Assembly: GCA_963978895.1 (NCBI GenBank)
Contig: OZ022240.1
Coordinates: 16,579,717-16,643,716 of the forward strand
Origin: Erpobdella octoculata
Taxonomy: Eukaryota > Annelida > Clitellata > Hirudinida > Erpobdellidae
DNA length: 64,000 nucleotides
Direction: 5' to 3'
Shown here piece after piece: positions 1 to 11,980 of the stretch (the stretch's first letter is position 1; each line of letters begins with the position of its first letter). The position numbers and the translations under genes were made by a program. The notes below the pieces were generated by a model that was not told the origin of the DNA, did no database searches, and worked only from the letters and a program-made list of their open reading frames with translations.

Positions 1-3
1 ATC

Positions 4-149
4 CATGGACGTCTATATAATAGTATCTGGACAGTCAGCCAATAATAGCCTTGTACCCAGTTGGTCCCATGACTGCGCAATGCTTCATATACGCATTATA
101 AGTTTGATTTATAGCTGATTGTCCAGATGCTATTATATAGACGTCCATG
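4..149. mobile_element. 146-bp MITE with ~36-bp terminal inverted repeats
   Basis: The arms at 4-39 and 114-149 are reverse complements with about two mismatches, starting CATGGACGTCTATATAATAG. The roughly 75-bp interior has no coding capacity. This is a non-autonomous DNA transposon. The left flank is cut by the window edge, so the target duplication and superfamily cannot be read; CATG at both ends could be part of the arm or a palindromic target duplication. Confidence 0.75.
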
Positions 150-410
150 TTTAATCCATAGCGTTTCGTAACACAAGAACTTATTATTAGTAATATTAAT
201 TATAATAATTACGCAACTTGTGTAATAAATTAGATGAACTTAACAACCTCAAATACAACAAAACCAAAAAATTGCGAAATCCGAATTTTATTGGAGATAT
301 AAAGTAAAATAGAAGATTGAAGATAAATCAATTTGACTTAGATAACATTTGTACATTTGAAAATGTTTCATTAGAACAATAACTGCTTAGCAACAGCAGT
401 TATAAAATAT

Positions 411-626
411 TGGTTCAACGTGCCCCGTTAACGGGGTAAGTTGAACCACATGACGGGCTTGCTAATATTTTCTTCTATGGTCAAGGAAAAATCTTAAAAT
501 TAAAAATAATTTTTGGTATACGTAATAAACATATTTGTTTATAATAATAACCTATTTCAAGATGTTTTAGTGCAATAATAAATGTGTACTGAGTAAAGTT
601 ATAAAAATTGGTTCAACATGCCCCGG
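411..626. repeat. Palindrome plus third copy of a TGGTTCAAC..GCCCCG motif
   Basis: Positions 411-448 are a nearly perfect palindrome with arms TGGTTCAACGTGCCCCGTT and its inverse. The same motif recurs at 609-626. The pattern looks like back-to-back termini of a DNA transposon family, but no internal element remains. The stretches 150-410 and 449-608 are AT-rich with nothing else visible. Confidence 0.5.
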
Positions 627-699
627 TCTCCCCTAAATATATTTTCTGAAGTTTTTTGTTCACAAGTGACCGAATTTTTTTTTCTTTCTTTTGTGAAAG

Positions 700-2511
700 A
701 TGTCTGACGAGAAATTCATTGCGATGGGACAAGCTCTAGGCTATTCCGGCGAAGATTTAAGGAATTACGTCAAAGAGTTAAAGGATGAAGAAAGAGTTAG
801 GAGATTAGAAGAACGTGAAGAAAAAAAACAAGAACGTGAGGAAAAAATAGCTGAACGTGAATTTCAACTTCTGCGTGAACGCGAGCAACGAGAGCATGAA
901 TTGAAGAAGCTGGAATTGGAAGCCCTAACAAAAAAAGAGCCAAAGGCGACGGTAGAGGTAACAAAGATTCCATATCCAAAGTTCTCGGAAGGTGCCGACG
1001 TGGACGCTTTTCTGCTCCGTTTTGAGGCATTGGCCACGGCAAATGATCACCCAAAAAAGGGTTGGGGAATGCTTCTGGGTTCTCTGCAGAGTGCGAAGAC
1101 ATTGGAAGTGTTTGGCCAACTCAGCGATAGTCAGATGCAGGATTACGAGTCGGTAAAAGAGGCACTCCTTCGCCGTTTTGGGAAGTCGGCAGAAGACTAC
1201 CGCATAAAGTTTCGAGAGTCAAAGCTTGAACCAGAAGAGACTTGGGAACAGTATCTGGTGCGACTAGATAGTTACCTCAGGCGCTGGGTGGATCTCGCGG
1301 GTACAAAAAACTATTTGTTTTTGTTTCTTAAAGAGTAGTTCTTTGGAAAGTGTCCGTCGGGAATGGCTGAGTATTTGTTGGAGAAAGAAAGCGGTGATGT
1401 CAATGAGTTGAGTCGCTGGGTCAACAAGTACAATCAAGCTCACCCAGTCAAAAGCTTGGCAAAGGTCGAGAACACAAGCAGGATTAGCGGAAATCGATGT
1501 CAACCAGACATTGACTTGGGAATGGTTGGACCACGCTGTTACAATTGCAATAAGCTGGGCCATATGGCAAAGGATTGTCATCAAGCTGGACATTTGGGGA
1601 GGGACTACAGTCAAGGCACTCAAGCAACTACAGTCATGTGTCAAATGCGTAGAGAGGCCACCATGACACCACCATGCAAAGACTCTGGAGTAGTGAATGC
1701 ATGCGCGGTCATGGTGTTGGATGGTAAAATGAATGAGGTCCAATTAAAATGTGGCTGCTTTTCACCGGTAATAGCGGATGGTTGTTTTCACTCAGGAGAA
1801 AAATTTAAATTAACCAGAGGGTTTGTGAACAGAAAACCGGTAAAAGTTTTGAGGGACACTGGCTGTACTGCCATAATGGTAAAGGAATCATTAGTGCACC
1901 CGCGTCAGATGACCGGAAGAACAAGACCTTGTGTTTTGATCGACGGCACAGTTCGGGTAGCTCCAACAGCAGTGGTAAAAATCAAAACAGACTGGTTCAG
2001 AGGAACCAGAGAGGTGGTATGCATGAAAAACCTACTTTGCGATCTCGTGCTGGGAAATGTTGAAGGGGTAAGAGGTTTTGATGCAATGGCTGCAGGAAAA
2101 CGCTTTGGTCGGAAACCACAGAAATCCGCTTCCAACTACGACAGCACTCAGAGGAATGTTCGGGTTAATTATAGAAAATCGTCGGCTAACTCGGAGCTGT
2201 ATCAAAGCAAGGAAAGAAACACGTCTGCTATTTCAAAGGTAGGAAATAAAGTTGAGGCAAAAGTTCAAGCTTTGAATCCGCCAAAAGAAAGACCAAGGCT
2301 CAATCTTCTGCCTAGAGGTCAAAACGGAGGGGTGGGGAAAGATGGAAAGTTGAATTCGGCAATCTTCGGAGATGCCCGCCCTGTTGACACAACACACAGA
2401 GAGATAGAGATTGAGAATAAGTTTAAGGTAAACTACATCAAAGGCAAGGAAAACATCGGTGCTGACTTTCTTAGTCGTAAAGAGAGTGACGATGTAATCA
2501 AGAAACCCTGA
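700..2511 (+). pseudogene. Ty3-type retrotransposon gag-protease ORF, RT-less, one in-frame stop
   Basis: This is a retrotransposon Gag-Pol relic. Residues 1-210 are a charged coiled-coil Gag with an E/R-rich stretch. A single TAG at 1336-1338 interrupts an otherwise open frame that continues to 2511. A zinc knuckle follows at about 1540-1580 (CYNCNKLGHMAKDC), then an aspartic protease with DTG at about 1858. After the protease the frame passes through an unrecognised basic linker straight to a short tail ending IGADFLSRK, which is the usual end of the Ty3 RNase H region. The reverse transcriptase, most of RNase H and the integrase are missing. Upstream no copy of the 3' LTR is found, so the 5' end is also lost or replaced. 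It is inactive as it stands. Confidence 0.8.
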
Positions 2512-2540
2512 CGCGTTTCTTTTTTCGAAGAGGGGGGATA

Positions 2541-3116
2541 TGTAAGATGAAGATGATTCATCTTACGTATTTTCATAGTATTTGTTTATTTTATTTTATT
2601 ATGTGTGCATATTTTGGATGTGTTGAAACGATAGTCATTTATGTATATATGTATCTGTGTGTATATGTGTGTATATGTGTGTATATATATGTATATATAT
2701 GTATGTATATGTATATGTATGTATATATGTATATTTGTGCTCCTGTGACATTGTGTGTGCGTATAATTTTTGTATCATTAGTGTATATATATGTATATGT
2801 GTGTTTGAGTGTATATATACATGGATGGGTATATGTATATGTATGTATATATATGTATATATATGTGTATATATATATATATGTATATATAATTGTTATT
2901 GGTCTTTTTCCTTTTTGTGGTCTTCAATAAGAAAATGAGGTGTTCTGGGCAGGGAAATTGGAATTATCAAAAGATTTGTCAGAACCGGGCTAACTTCTAC
3001 AAAGTGAGATAAATCAGTTTAGAGTGAAGTAAAAGATTATATTCAAGGAAGAATAATAAAGTTAAAATAAATTCGAGAAATATTGTGTTATAAATAACTT
3101 CGACTTTAACGTTACG
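2541..3116 (+). mobile_element. 3' LTR of the Ty3-type relic, with polypurine tract
   Basis: A polypurine tract (GAAGAGGGGGGATA, 2527-2540) directly precedes TGTAAGATGAAGATGA. The LTR starts with a short palindrome (GTAAGATGAA and TTCATCTTAC). An AT-rich TATATG/TGTATA microsatellite fills 2640-2900. The element appears to end near ...AACGTTAC at 3110-3116. The exact end is uncertain because there is no second LTR to compare. The Tyr/Val/Cys-rich reading frames across it are microsatellite translation. Confidence 0.6.
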
Positions 3117-3144
3117 AATCGCTAGAAAGCATATTCCTCTACGT

Positions 3145-3459
3145 TTACAATAAGATATAGAGAGCCTCTTTAATTTTCAGCCGGAAAGAGTTGGTTTCAC
3201 TTGTTAAAATCGAAACACCTTCTTCAAGTTCTTTGCGTGTTAGCTTTTTCAAATGAATACATTCATAATGATTAAGAATACTCCCAAACTGGAGATGCAT
3301 GGTGAGTCTCCTTGACAACGTAGTGGTAGTGTGACCAATGTATGTATCCACCTTACAATGTGGAATTGAACATTTGAAATGGTACACCACGTGACTTTTT
3401 TGCAACGGGTCAGTAATACTTGTTCTAACATTCTTGATGACCAAATTGAAAGGCTTCAA
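3145..3459 (-). pseudogene. Penelope-like element fragment, GIY-YIG endonuclease
   Basis: A 104-codon minus-strand fragment carries [20 protein letters not shown] followed by TLSRRLTMH. That arrangement, with a cysteine pair before a YIGHT core and a downstream arginine, matches the GIY-YIG endonuclease that ends Penelope-like retroelement proteins. The downstream I-K-E-A-L motif is also typical. No reverse transcriptase is adjacent, so it is a 3'-end relic. Confidence 0.75.
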
Positions 3460-3505
3460 GTTTTTGTAAAAAAAAATATAAACCCAGTTTATTCCTGACG
3501 GGGAA

Positions 3506-3675
<170 letters not shown>

Positions 3676-3894
3676 TTTCTATCTGTTGCCTTTTCCTATG
3701 AAAAGGACATAATTGCACCTTTTTGTTTTTATATTATAACTTTTTAAAATAATTTAAAAAAAAATAACTAAATAGCCCACAACCTATCCTCAGACCTACC
3801 AAATGTACACAAAATATTTCATAAAGTGCACACAAATTTTTATAGAAATCGGTTAAGCCGTTTCGGAGGTGTTTGGACACAAACAGCATCACGA

Positions 3895-3897
<3 letters not shown>

Positions 3898-3945
<48 letters not shown>
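3898..3945. repeat. (TA)n microsatellite at a Helitron end
   Basis: About 48 bp of TA directly abutting the degenerate Helitron 3' end at 3945. A run of TA next to this family recurs near 15.0, 26.9 and 45.4 kb. Confidence 0.95.
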
Positions 3946-4200
3946 TATCTGGGGTACCCGGCATTGCCCAGGGTTTTTCTAATGTTTGTCTCTCTCGCTT
4001 CCGTTTCCTTCCTCGCTTACTTCCCTGCTCCCGGTCGCTTTCCCGCTCCCAGTCGCTTTCTCGTCCCCGTCGTTTCCGCTCACGCTTGATCTCCCGTTCC
4101 CGCTTGCTCTCTCGTTGCTGGTCGCTTTTATGCTCCTGATCACTTTCCTGTTCCCAGTCACTTTCCCGTTTGCTCTCCCGTTCCCTCTCAAAAAAGCAGT
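3945..4200 (-). mobile_element. Helitron family A fragment (3' end, minus)
   Basis: On the minus strand it ends with a GC hairpin (CCTGGGCAATGCCGGG) then GTACCCCAGATAG, a degraded form of the hairpin-CTAG terminus seen in the better copies at 45.56 and 46.31 kb. The inside is the family's G/A-rich minisatellite (CGGGAACGGGAAAG type). Truncated at the 5' side. Confidence 0.65.
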
Positions 4201-4249
4201 TGAAGACATTTTATTCAACAACAAATTTCTAGAGAAACGTTATTAATTA

Positions 4250-6960
4250 TGAACGTTCAAAAGAGCGTAATCGAATGTTATTTTTTTAATGAAGATAAGA
4301 TTAGATAAGATAAGGTGACGTTTATTAGTGGTTTAGAAGACTTTACGCTTATAGACAACTACTTCGAATTAAAAAAAATAAATAATAATAAAAATAATAA
4401 TAATAATAATAAATAAAAAATAATAATAATAGATAAATAAACTAATAAAAAATAAATAATTTGTAAAAAAATCAGTATCCATGTCTGGATAGTGCTACTT
4501 TAAAAGAGGTGGTAGTCTCAGATGCTACAGTGTCATCGTCCAAGTCATTCCATATATTTACCACTCTAGAACTAAAAAAGCCTTTTTATAGTCTTTTCTT
4601 GTTTTTTAAAAAGCTTGAATCTATGTCCCCTAGTGCTTTGAATCGGGGTTGTTCAAAAAACATTGCTGGCGTTAAATCCTCTTTTCCTGTTATTATCTTA
4701 TAGGCTTCGATCAAGTTCTACTACTTCTCCTTTTCTCTAAAGTTATTAAGCCACATTGTTTTAATCTTTCTTCAAAAGGTAACTGGCTTAAATGCTTAAC
4801 CAACTTTGTAGCCCTCCTTTGTACCTTCTCCAACACTACGATGTCCTTTTTTAAAACAGGGCTCCAAGCTGGTACACAATATTTTAGATGTGGTCTTACC
4901 AAACATTTGTATAGCCTGATAATTATTTCCTGGTTTCGACTTATTATTGTTCTTTTAACCAATCCTAAAATCTTATTTGCTCGCTTTGCTGCTTCCGCAC
5001 ACTGTCTTGATGGTTTGCCGCTATTCTGTACTATAACTCCCTAATCTCTTTCCTATTCCGATGTCTTCAACAGTATTCCTCCCATCTCATACTGAATCTC
5101 TTGATTACTATTACCCATGTGCATCACTGAGCATTTATCTACGTTGGTGAAATGATGCAAATGATGTCATTTGCCAGTCTAGGGACCATTGGTATATTTT
5201 CGCAAGATCTTTTCTTAAAATGTCGGCATCCAGCTCACACTCTACTTTCATGGATAACTTTGTATCATTAGCAAATTTCGAGACCTTTGAACAAGTCCCT
5301 ATATCAAGGTCGTTAATGAACAGAAAAATAGTAAAGGTCCAAAGCGGATCCTTGCGGTACACCACTTTTTATGCTTTTTCGCTCCCTTTTATTCCAACTT
5401 TTTGTCTTCTGTCAGCTAGCCATTCTTTGATCCATCCTCGAATATTACCTCATATTCCAGCAGCTTCTATTTTTCTCATCAACCGTGTATGTGGTACTTT
5501 CTCGAAGGCTTTGGCAAAATCCAGATAGACTATGTCTACAGGGGATCCTTTGTCTAAGTGGGTATAAACATTTTCAAAACAATCTAACAAATTTGTTAGA
5601 CATGATCGCTTTTGTACGAATCCATGCTGGCTATTTATCAAAATGCTGTGGTGCCTAATGTGATTCATTAATTCGAGCTAATGATTTTTTCCATGATTTT
5701 GCAAATAATACACAATAAGTCTCACGACTTATTGGACGATAGTTACTTGCCTCAGATATGCTACCTTTTTTAAAGGGTGGTACAATGATTGCATCTTTCC
5801 AATCACGAGGAATTTCTCCAGTTTTCAAGGACCTGTTCATCATTTCTGCTAACACATCGCTTATTTCGTGTCTTACTTCTCTTAAAACATAGGATGTAAT
5901 GCATCGATACCAGAACTTTTATCTGTTTTTAGGTCCTTTAAGTGTCTTTCAACGTTTACTTTTGTGATAACCACACCAGTCATTTTCTCGTCTATTTTCC
6001 CTTAAACATGTTCACAGGTTCCGGTATTTTTTCTATGTCTTCTTCAGTAAAAACCGTACAAAAATAATTATTTAACATTTCAGCTACCTCTTCATCGTCT
6101 TCAACCACTTTGCCTAACTCATTTTTTAACGGCCCCACTAGGTCTTTTCGTTTTTGCTTACTTCGGACATACGCATAGAAACTTTTGCTGTGATTTTATA
6201 TTATCCGTCAGCTTTTTCTCATGAACAATTACGGCCCTTTTAATGCTTTTTTTGTCTCGTTTCTTTTCTTGACATATCTGTTGCGCAATTGTTGCAGTAT
6301 TATTTCTTTCCCTGTCTCATTATTACTTGCAGCTGCAATTTCATTTCAAAGTGTTTGGAACCTTTTCCATGCTTTGATTTTTGCTCTTCTTTTTTTTAAG
6401 ACTTTCCTTGTTATCCATGGCTGTTTCCTGACAAATTTTTTCTTAATGGGTATTATTTCTTGAATGACCTCCTCCATGCTCTTTTTGAATAACATCCAGC
6501 TGTCATTTACATCCACCGATTCAATTTTTCTCATTATATTCATGTTTCTTTTTTTGTTTCTCACTTTGTTGTAATTTGCTTTATAAAAATTATAGCTAAT
6601 TTGAGAATTTATTTTCATGTTACAATCCTGCAATATTATTTCAAATCTTACAATTTGGTGGTCACTAGAATGAAAAGGCTCTCCTACAGAAATGTTCTCT
6701 ACAATGTTCTCCTCTGAAGTTATTACCAAATCTAATATACTTTTGTTTCTTGTTGGGTTCATGACATGTTGATGTAAAATTCCCCATTAATACAATCCAA
6801 GAATTTATTATCTTGATGTCTTTCTCCTTCCATGTTTATCGAGTTTATATGATAATTGAAATCTCCCATTATCAATACAGATTCCTGGCTAACCCTACCC
6901 AATAATTCACACAAACCATTATCCACACTTTCATCTACATTTGGGGGAATCTATGAAATT
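4250..6960 (-). pseudogene. CR1/L2-like LINE relic (endonuclease-RT), minus strand
   Basis: Read from 6960 down to 4250, this is one decayed non-LTR retrotransposon. A 5'-truncated AP-endonuclease retains MGDFNYH (about 6850) and LDLVITSEE...SDHQIVRFE (6630-6730). Reverse transcriptase pieces follow: WKDAIIVPPFKKG and NYRPIS (5730-5810), then FVQKRSCLTN and VYLDFAKAFEKVPH (5480-5640). The RT catalytic box reads FANDTKL (about 5270), where the family has F/YADD, so the first Asp is Asn. The C-terminal YKCLVRPHLKYCVPAWSP block lies at 4850-4910. Frameshifts and stops separate the pieces. The 3' end near 4370-4460 is A/T-rich with ATAAT repeats. Confidence 0.85.
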
Positions 6961-7690
6961 TTCACCGCTTCCATACATACTACAGTTAATGCACTTAATC
7001 ATTTCCTTGCTTTTAAGAACCATATTTGTAAGATAAATGCAAAATGAAACTTCCACTACTCAAAATAAGATAAGAAAAAGTATATTGATTTATCTTTCTG
7101 AATAGAAACCTCTGAGCGATAATATGTGAGAGACCGCACGCCGCTTTCTTTGAGAAATTCGAAAATCTTAAAAAAGATTATAAGTATCACTTAGGCTTCA
7201 GTTCAAAAAGACAGATTAAAGCTATCGATTAAAATGTTAATATCAATTTCTTTTGCGATTTGTTCATGACTGCTCATTAAAGTAACAGCATTTAACTTTG
7301 TTTGCCTCATTGTCGATCAAAGATAGCTCTTCATTCGGCGCAATCCGAAAAAAACCTTTTTGAAGTGCATTTCTTTACAGGCTGAACTAAAAAAAGCTTG
7401 ATTAAACAAAAAATTTCGGGTTAAGAAGCAAATAGGGCCAATATGCTTCTTAACCCGATTTGTTCATCAGAATCCAAGGCTCATTGAAAATCATTTAAAG
7501 TATATATTGTTTTATACTTATAAATCATTATAAATCATTTTAAAGTATATATTGTTTTTTCTTGGCTTCGTCAACAAAGATATCCCAATGAAGCAAAAGC
7601 CTCGAATAGTCAGCAAAATCATATTTGTAAAAATTTTTAGTGTAATTTATATTACTCTTGGAACCAATTATGAAACCTTCTACACTAGTC
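6960..7690. other. No gene; one perfect 14-bp hairpin
   Basis: AT-rich sequence without a supported gene. It contains a perfect inverted repeat, arms CGGGTTAAGAAGCA at 7417-7430 and 7444-7457 with a 13-base loop, and an imperfect direct duplication near 7497-7560 (GTATATATTGTTTT). Nothing else is visible. Confidence 0.6.
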
Positions 7691-7899
7691 GTCTCGGTTG
7701 GTTCGGAGATATTGAAAATTGAAATGACTCATTTGTGATATATGATATTGGATGCTGGCTGTTAAATGACCTGTGAGCCATATTTTATTTTTATTTATTT
7801 TTGTGAAAAAGACAGAAGGACACATAGTGCCACTAATACTATCAAAAATATTATAAAAAAAACAAAATAAGAAAAAAAACATAAATTGCAAAATAACTA

Positions 7900-8310
7900 A
7901 AAAAGTTAGGAACCAATTGAAGACAAAGCGAGATGTTCTTTTAAACGGGATTTGAAAGCTTCTGAAGACTTGGTCGTCACAACACTAGGAGGCAAGTTGT
8001 TCCAAGCTTCCACTATTCTGTTGGTGAAGAAATACTTGACCCAGTCAGACGAGGATGGAATTTTGTAAAGCTTGTAGGGATGGCCTCTTGTACGGTGGCT
8101 TGAAGATTGTATCCGTGCCTTGGTCAGTAGGGTGTCGACAAGCTGGTGCATAATTTTATAGCACAGCGACAGATCAATTTCAAGACGGCGTTGCTTCAAT
8201 GACTGCAGGTTGAGAACTTTCAGTCTATTTACGTAAGAGACGTTTCTGAGACCTTCCAGTCTTTTAGTGAAAAATCGCTGGACATTTTCTATGCCTCTTA
8301 TTTATTTATC
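7900..8310 (-). pseudogene. 3' end of a second CR1/L2-like LINE
   Basis: The minus strand from 8310 to 7906 reads the C-terminal tail of a non-LTR retrotransposon: QRFFTKRLEGL, LEIDLSLCYKIMH, then RTRGHPYKLYKIPSSSDWVK, FFTNRIVEAWNNLPPSVV and FKSRLKEHL. The RTRGH...FF.NR...WN.LP..VV arrangement is the usual end of CR1/L2-type ORF2 proteins. It is strongly 5'-truncated and differs from the element at 4.3-7.0 kb. Positions 7690-7900 are probably its 3' untranslated tail. Confidence 0.8.
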
Positions 8311-8450
8311 ATATAAATCCGGCTACTCAAGTCGATGTTGATGCTCATTCCACTCCCACATCATAATATTGTACTTAGGTTCTTGAACAGGAAAATAAAA
8401 AAGATGTACACATCCATAAATGATTAAAAATGTAATATTCCTAATTTTTT

Positions 8451-8524
8451 TCCCGGGGGCAAGATTTGATCCGGGAGAAGCTTGCCGGCGCCCCCGAACT
8501 CTACGCCTATGCTACGCCCTGCCA
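8451..8524 (-). repeat. tRNA-like / SINE-head remnant
   Basis: On the minus strand a TAGCATAGGCGTAGAG stretch resembles an A box and CCCGGATCAAATCTTG a degenerate B box, the layout of a tRNA-derived SINE head. The cloverleaf is not convincing. Low-confidence call. Confidence 0.3.
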
Positions 8525-8771
8525 ATGTGTTTATGATGCGTGTCTTAATAACAATCCTTTAGTTATTAATTTAATTTACCATTAAAATTTAGGGTTTTTA
8601 AGAATTTGTAATTAAGTGTCTACCTGGATACATTTATTCAGTTATAATTTGGCTCGTTACGTTTCTATTTCTGTAGTGGGACTTTTATGGCGTGGGTGCC
8701 GTGGTATTACTTTCGATTGTTGGATCCGTGGAATCAAATCACAACTTGTTGAATTATTAATCATCTTTAGG

Positions 8772-9487
8772 ATGAATTCAATTTTTGGTGATGATACACT
8801 TTTCGAAGTGTTTAGAAGTAAAGAAACGTCGCATTACGCTTCCAAAGATCATTTTGATACAGATGGAAGTCACTTGGCTTGGGATGTGTGCGGGTATATC
8901 CTTCAAGATCGAAAACACTGAATTACATAGGCTTATTTTGAATCATAAGAGATTAATATAAGATCATAAATCTAAAACTCTGTGTAATGTATTTATTTAT
9001 TTAATAGCTCCTATTTGTTGGAGAACCCTGATCATGATCAGTTATCCTGTACCACTTCGTTGGTGGAACTGCAAGAAAAATCTGTAAATAAGTCATTTTG
9101 GTTTAAATTATACAGTTTCTTGATTTGTCTATTTTGTTTTTTTAAGTAATATTTATTGAAGTTTTGTGTTATTGACAGAAGTTGGTAGATCAGGTCTTGC
9201 ACTTTCTTAGGCGTATGTCACAAAAACTTATATAATTTCAGAGATGTTTATGTGACAAAGTTAAAACTAAAGTGGGAGAAGATGATATAGCTACAGTAAT
9301 ATTTTACCACAATAGGAAACACTCTAGGTATTGTAAGAAATTAATTTGAACTGATAATAATACTTAATAATCATTGGCTTTATATTTTGAAATATTTTGT
9401 TTTGCTCATTTTAGGCATGCCAGATTATTTTTTGAACAATATATTTCAAGTAAAGTGCTTGACATTTCCAAGAAGCCAAACAATGAA
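8772..9487 (+). CDS. ZCCHC8: ZCCHC8, exons 1-4 (N-terminal region)
   Basis: This is the start of the host gene for ZCCHC8, the scaffold subunit of the nuclear exosome targeting (NEXT) complex, which links the helicase MTR4 and RBM7 to nuclear RNA decay. Exon 1 (8772-8893) starts MNSIFGDDTLFEVF, matching the family N-terminus (YFGDLELFEPF), with an acidic FDTDGS following. Exon 2 is 9008-9083 and encodes a short coiled-coil-like ELQEKS end. Exon 3 (9242-9327) encodes VGEDDIATVIFYHNRKHS. Exon 4 (9415-9487) encodes HARLFFEQYISSKVLDISKK. Together exons 3 and 4 match the conserved ILFMNN...EFVSNLV region. All introns are GT-AG and the phases (2, 0, 2, 0) join without a frame break. The start is the first ATG in the open frame. 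The rest of the gene is at 16376-24360; the linking middle part is not fully resolved. Confidence 0.8.
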
Positions 9488-10449
9488 GTAAGCATTATAC
9501 TGTGGATGTTATTATTTTTTTCTGAAATTTTATTATCAATTTATAATTTTGCTGAGCAAATTTTACTCTCTTATTTATATAAAGAAAAAATCACAAAATC
9601 TGAAAAAAGTCAAATTTTAGAAGCCAAGTTTGGCAAATTTTATCTCTATGTTCAAGCAGTAGAACTTGTTTAATAAAAATTGAGAAGTTGCAAGTTGAAT
9701 GCAGTTAAGTCAGTTTACTTATTCTAATTAATTTGTTGAAAGCATTCAAAATCGCCTGTAACCCGAATATGATGCATCTATGTATTGATCACTCATCTAA
9801 AATCCATAAAACTGTTTTCTCCTGGAGCTAGGTCTGGAATATAAGAAATAATTAAAACTTACCAAAAATTTTTTTATTAATTGCATATACAAATGATGGT
9901 TTAAATAACCACATTTATTTGCATTCTTTGATTTAAAAATTTTCTTTATTGTTTTGTTGCAGATTTACCTGTTGGAAATTAATTTTATTGAAATATTTTT
10001 GTCAGGCCATAATAGCACAGATATAGATATATATGTTACAAGTAGTAAAACAAGTAAGGTGTAAAAACAAGGTTTTTTCACAAAATCCTTATATTTCAAG
10101 ATTCGCCGGCTTTTCAATTATTGCAAGTTTTTCTTTTAAAATGACAATTTTTTAAATTGATATATGCAAACATTTATTTAATTTTATTTGATTTGTTTCT
10201 GTTTTAAAACATAACTAAGTATTATTTTTAATTAAATTTTAAACTTTAATAGAATGCGTTGTCATGAGGAGCAAGTCTATATTTCATATTGGATAACAGG
10301 AAGTTAGTTAATTTTTGTTTCAAGGTTTGCAAACATTTAATCAAGCAAGCAAGTAAGAAAGCAAGACCGGAAATGAAGTTAATATAAGCAATTTAAAGAT
10401 AACACACTAAAACCTAAGAAAAACCTTAAATATTTATTTTGAACTAGTG

Positions 10450-11770
10450 CAGAGGCGTAACTAGGGTATGGCAGGCATGGCACGTGCCATGGGCGCCAAC
10501 TGAAATGGGCGAGAAAAAGCGCCTAACGAATAAATACGCAAATGAAAATAAAAAAATATTTTATAGATATAAATATGGGTATTAAAAAACTCCGTTCAAC
10601 CCAGGGTTGGGAAAAGCTCAAAGCTGTTGTACCTGTGGCTTTAAAGTCTGACTCCGTACTAGGTGGAGCGCAAAAACGGAATCAATAAAACCTGTTAACA
10701 AATATCTCGAGCAAATAGTGGAAGTTCTCCAGAACATAATGGACGATGAAAACGCGACTAGTGAAACTAAAAGCGACGCAAAGCAACTCTATAATCGAAT
10801 ATTAACATATGACTTTCTAACGTTGCTAGGGTTTTGGAACAAGATCTTAATTAGTATTGACCGCGTTCAAAAGAGGTTACAGGACCCTAAAATGAACTTT
10901 GATGAAGCAGCTTTAGATTTAAAAGCTTTCCAAAATTATTTCCATGATGAAAGAGAAGTGTTAGTTTAGTTAGTGACTCGCTGAAAGAAGGAATTCAAAT
11001 TTGCAATGAATGGGACATTGAATTCGAAAGACGACAAAGAAGAAAGAAAAGAATGGATGGCGAAACATCGAGACCGAGATATGCTTCTTTATCAAAGTAA
11101 AAATGGAAAAAGTTATGAAAGGGACTGTTGACCGTCTATTCAATGAATTAAGAAATTGATGGAAAATTTGGATAGGATAGGGTTGTGTTTTAAAGCCGAA
11201 ACAAGCTACATGAAAGAGCGTTGTGAACAATTTGGAGAAGCCTACAGTTTTGATGTGGATGGGCAAGAATTATACGAAAAAAGTTTGGATTTTATAACGC
11301 TGCTGAACAAGCCGTACCGAAAAAATATCAAGCCCCGAACAATCACTCAATTTTATAGTTCAGTATGGACATGAAAACGTTTTTCCCAATATGCGTATAG
11401 CATTGCAAATATTGCTGACAATCGCGGTTTTTATTACCAGTTGCGAAAGATCATTAAGCCAATTAAAATTGATACTTCCATATTTAAGAGCCTTGATGGG
11501 CCAAAGTCGATTATGTGGTCTTGCTTTACTTAGCATAAAACGAGTAATGTCCGAAGAAATTGACTTTGATAATATAATTAAGCAATTTGCGTCAGCTTAA
11601 GCAAGAAAAATAAATTTGTAATAAAGTGTTAATAAATTTACCTTTTGTGATTTTATTACCCAATTCTAAAGTAGTTTTTTCTAGAAAATAAAACGTAAGT
11701 AACCTATTGTCGGAGAGGGGCGCAAGATCGGTGTTTGCCATAGGCGCCATTTACCTTAGGTACGATACTG
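10450..11770 (+). mobile_element. hAT transposon with 8-bp target duplication, decayed transposase
   Basis: Imperfect terminal inverted repeats (CAG..CGTA.CTA.GGTA) bound the element, and AACTAGTG is duplicated exactly at 10442-10449 and 11771-11778, the 8-bp signature of hATs. Inside, 10718-10969 and 11156-11374 are transposase fragments, and 11391-11600 is the C-terminal dimerisation region (LQILLTIAVFITSCERSLSQ, then GLALLSIKRVM), close to ZMYM1-type hAT transposases. Stops and frame changes between the pieces show it is dead. It inserted into the 3' terminus of a Helitron, whose CTAG sits inside the target duplication. Confidence 0.88.
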
Positions 11771-11772
11771 AA

Positions 11773-11980
11773 CTAGTGGGGTACCCGGCATTGCCCTGGA
11801 ATTTTTAGAGATTTTTCTATCGTCTCGCTCCCGTTTCTTTCCCCGTTTGCTTTCCCGCTCTCGCTTGCTCTCCCATTCCCGGTGGCTTTCCTATCTTATG
11901 GTTGTGTGCAAATTTCAATACGATATGATAAATGGTGTATCTATGCATAAAGGACAAATGAACAAACAGACAGACAGTCA
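11773..11980 (-). mobile_element. Helitron family A copy (minus)
   Basis: On the minus strand the element ends AATGCCGGGTACCCCACTAG followed by T, a Helitron-type hairpin plus CTAG terminus. The other end carries the conserved 5' module (ATGCATAGATACACCATT...GAAATTTGCACACAA). Its 5' end meets the next copy head to head. Confidence 0.7.

Noticed and set aside
9374..9673. Single 99-codon membrane-protein ORF
   Set aside because: Only 9415-9487 is coding, as a ZCCHC8 exon with matching splice phases. The hydrophobic remainder is AT-rich intron read-through.
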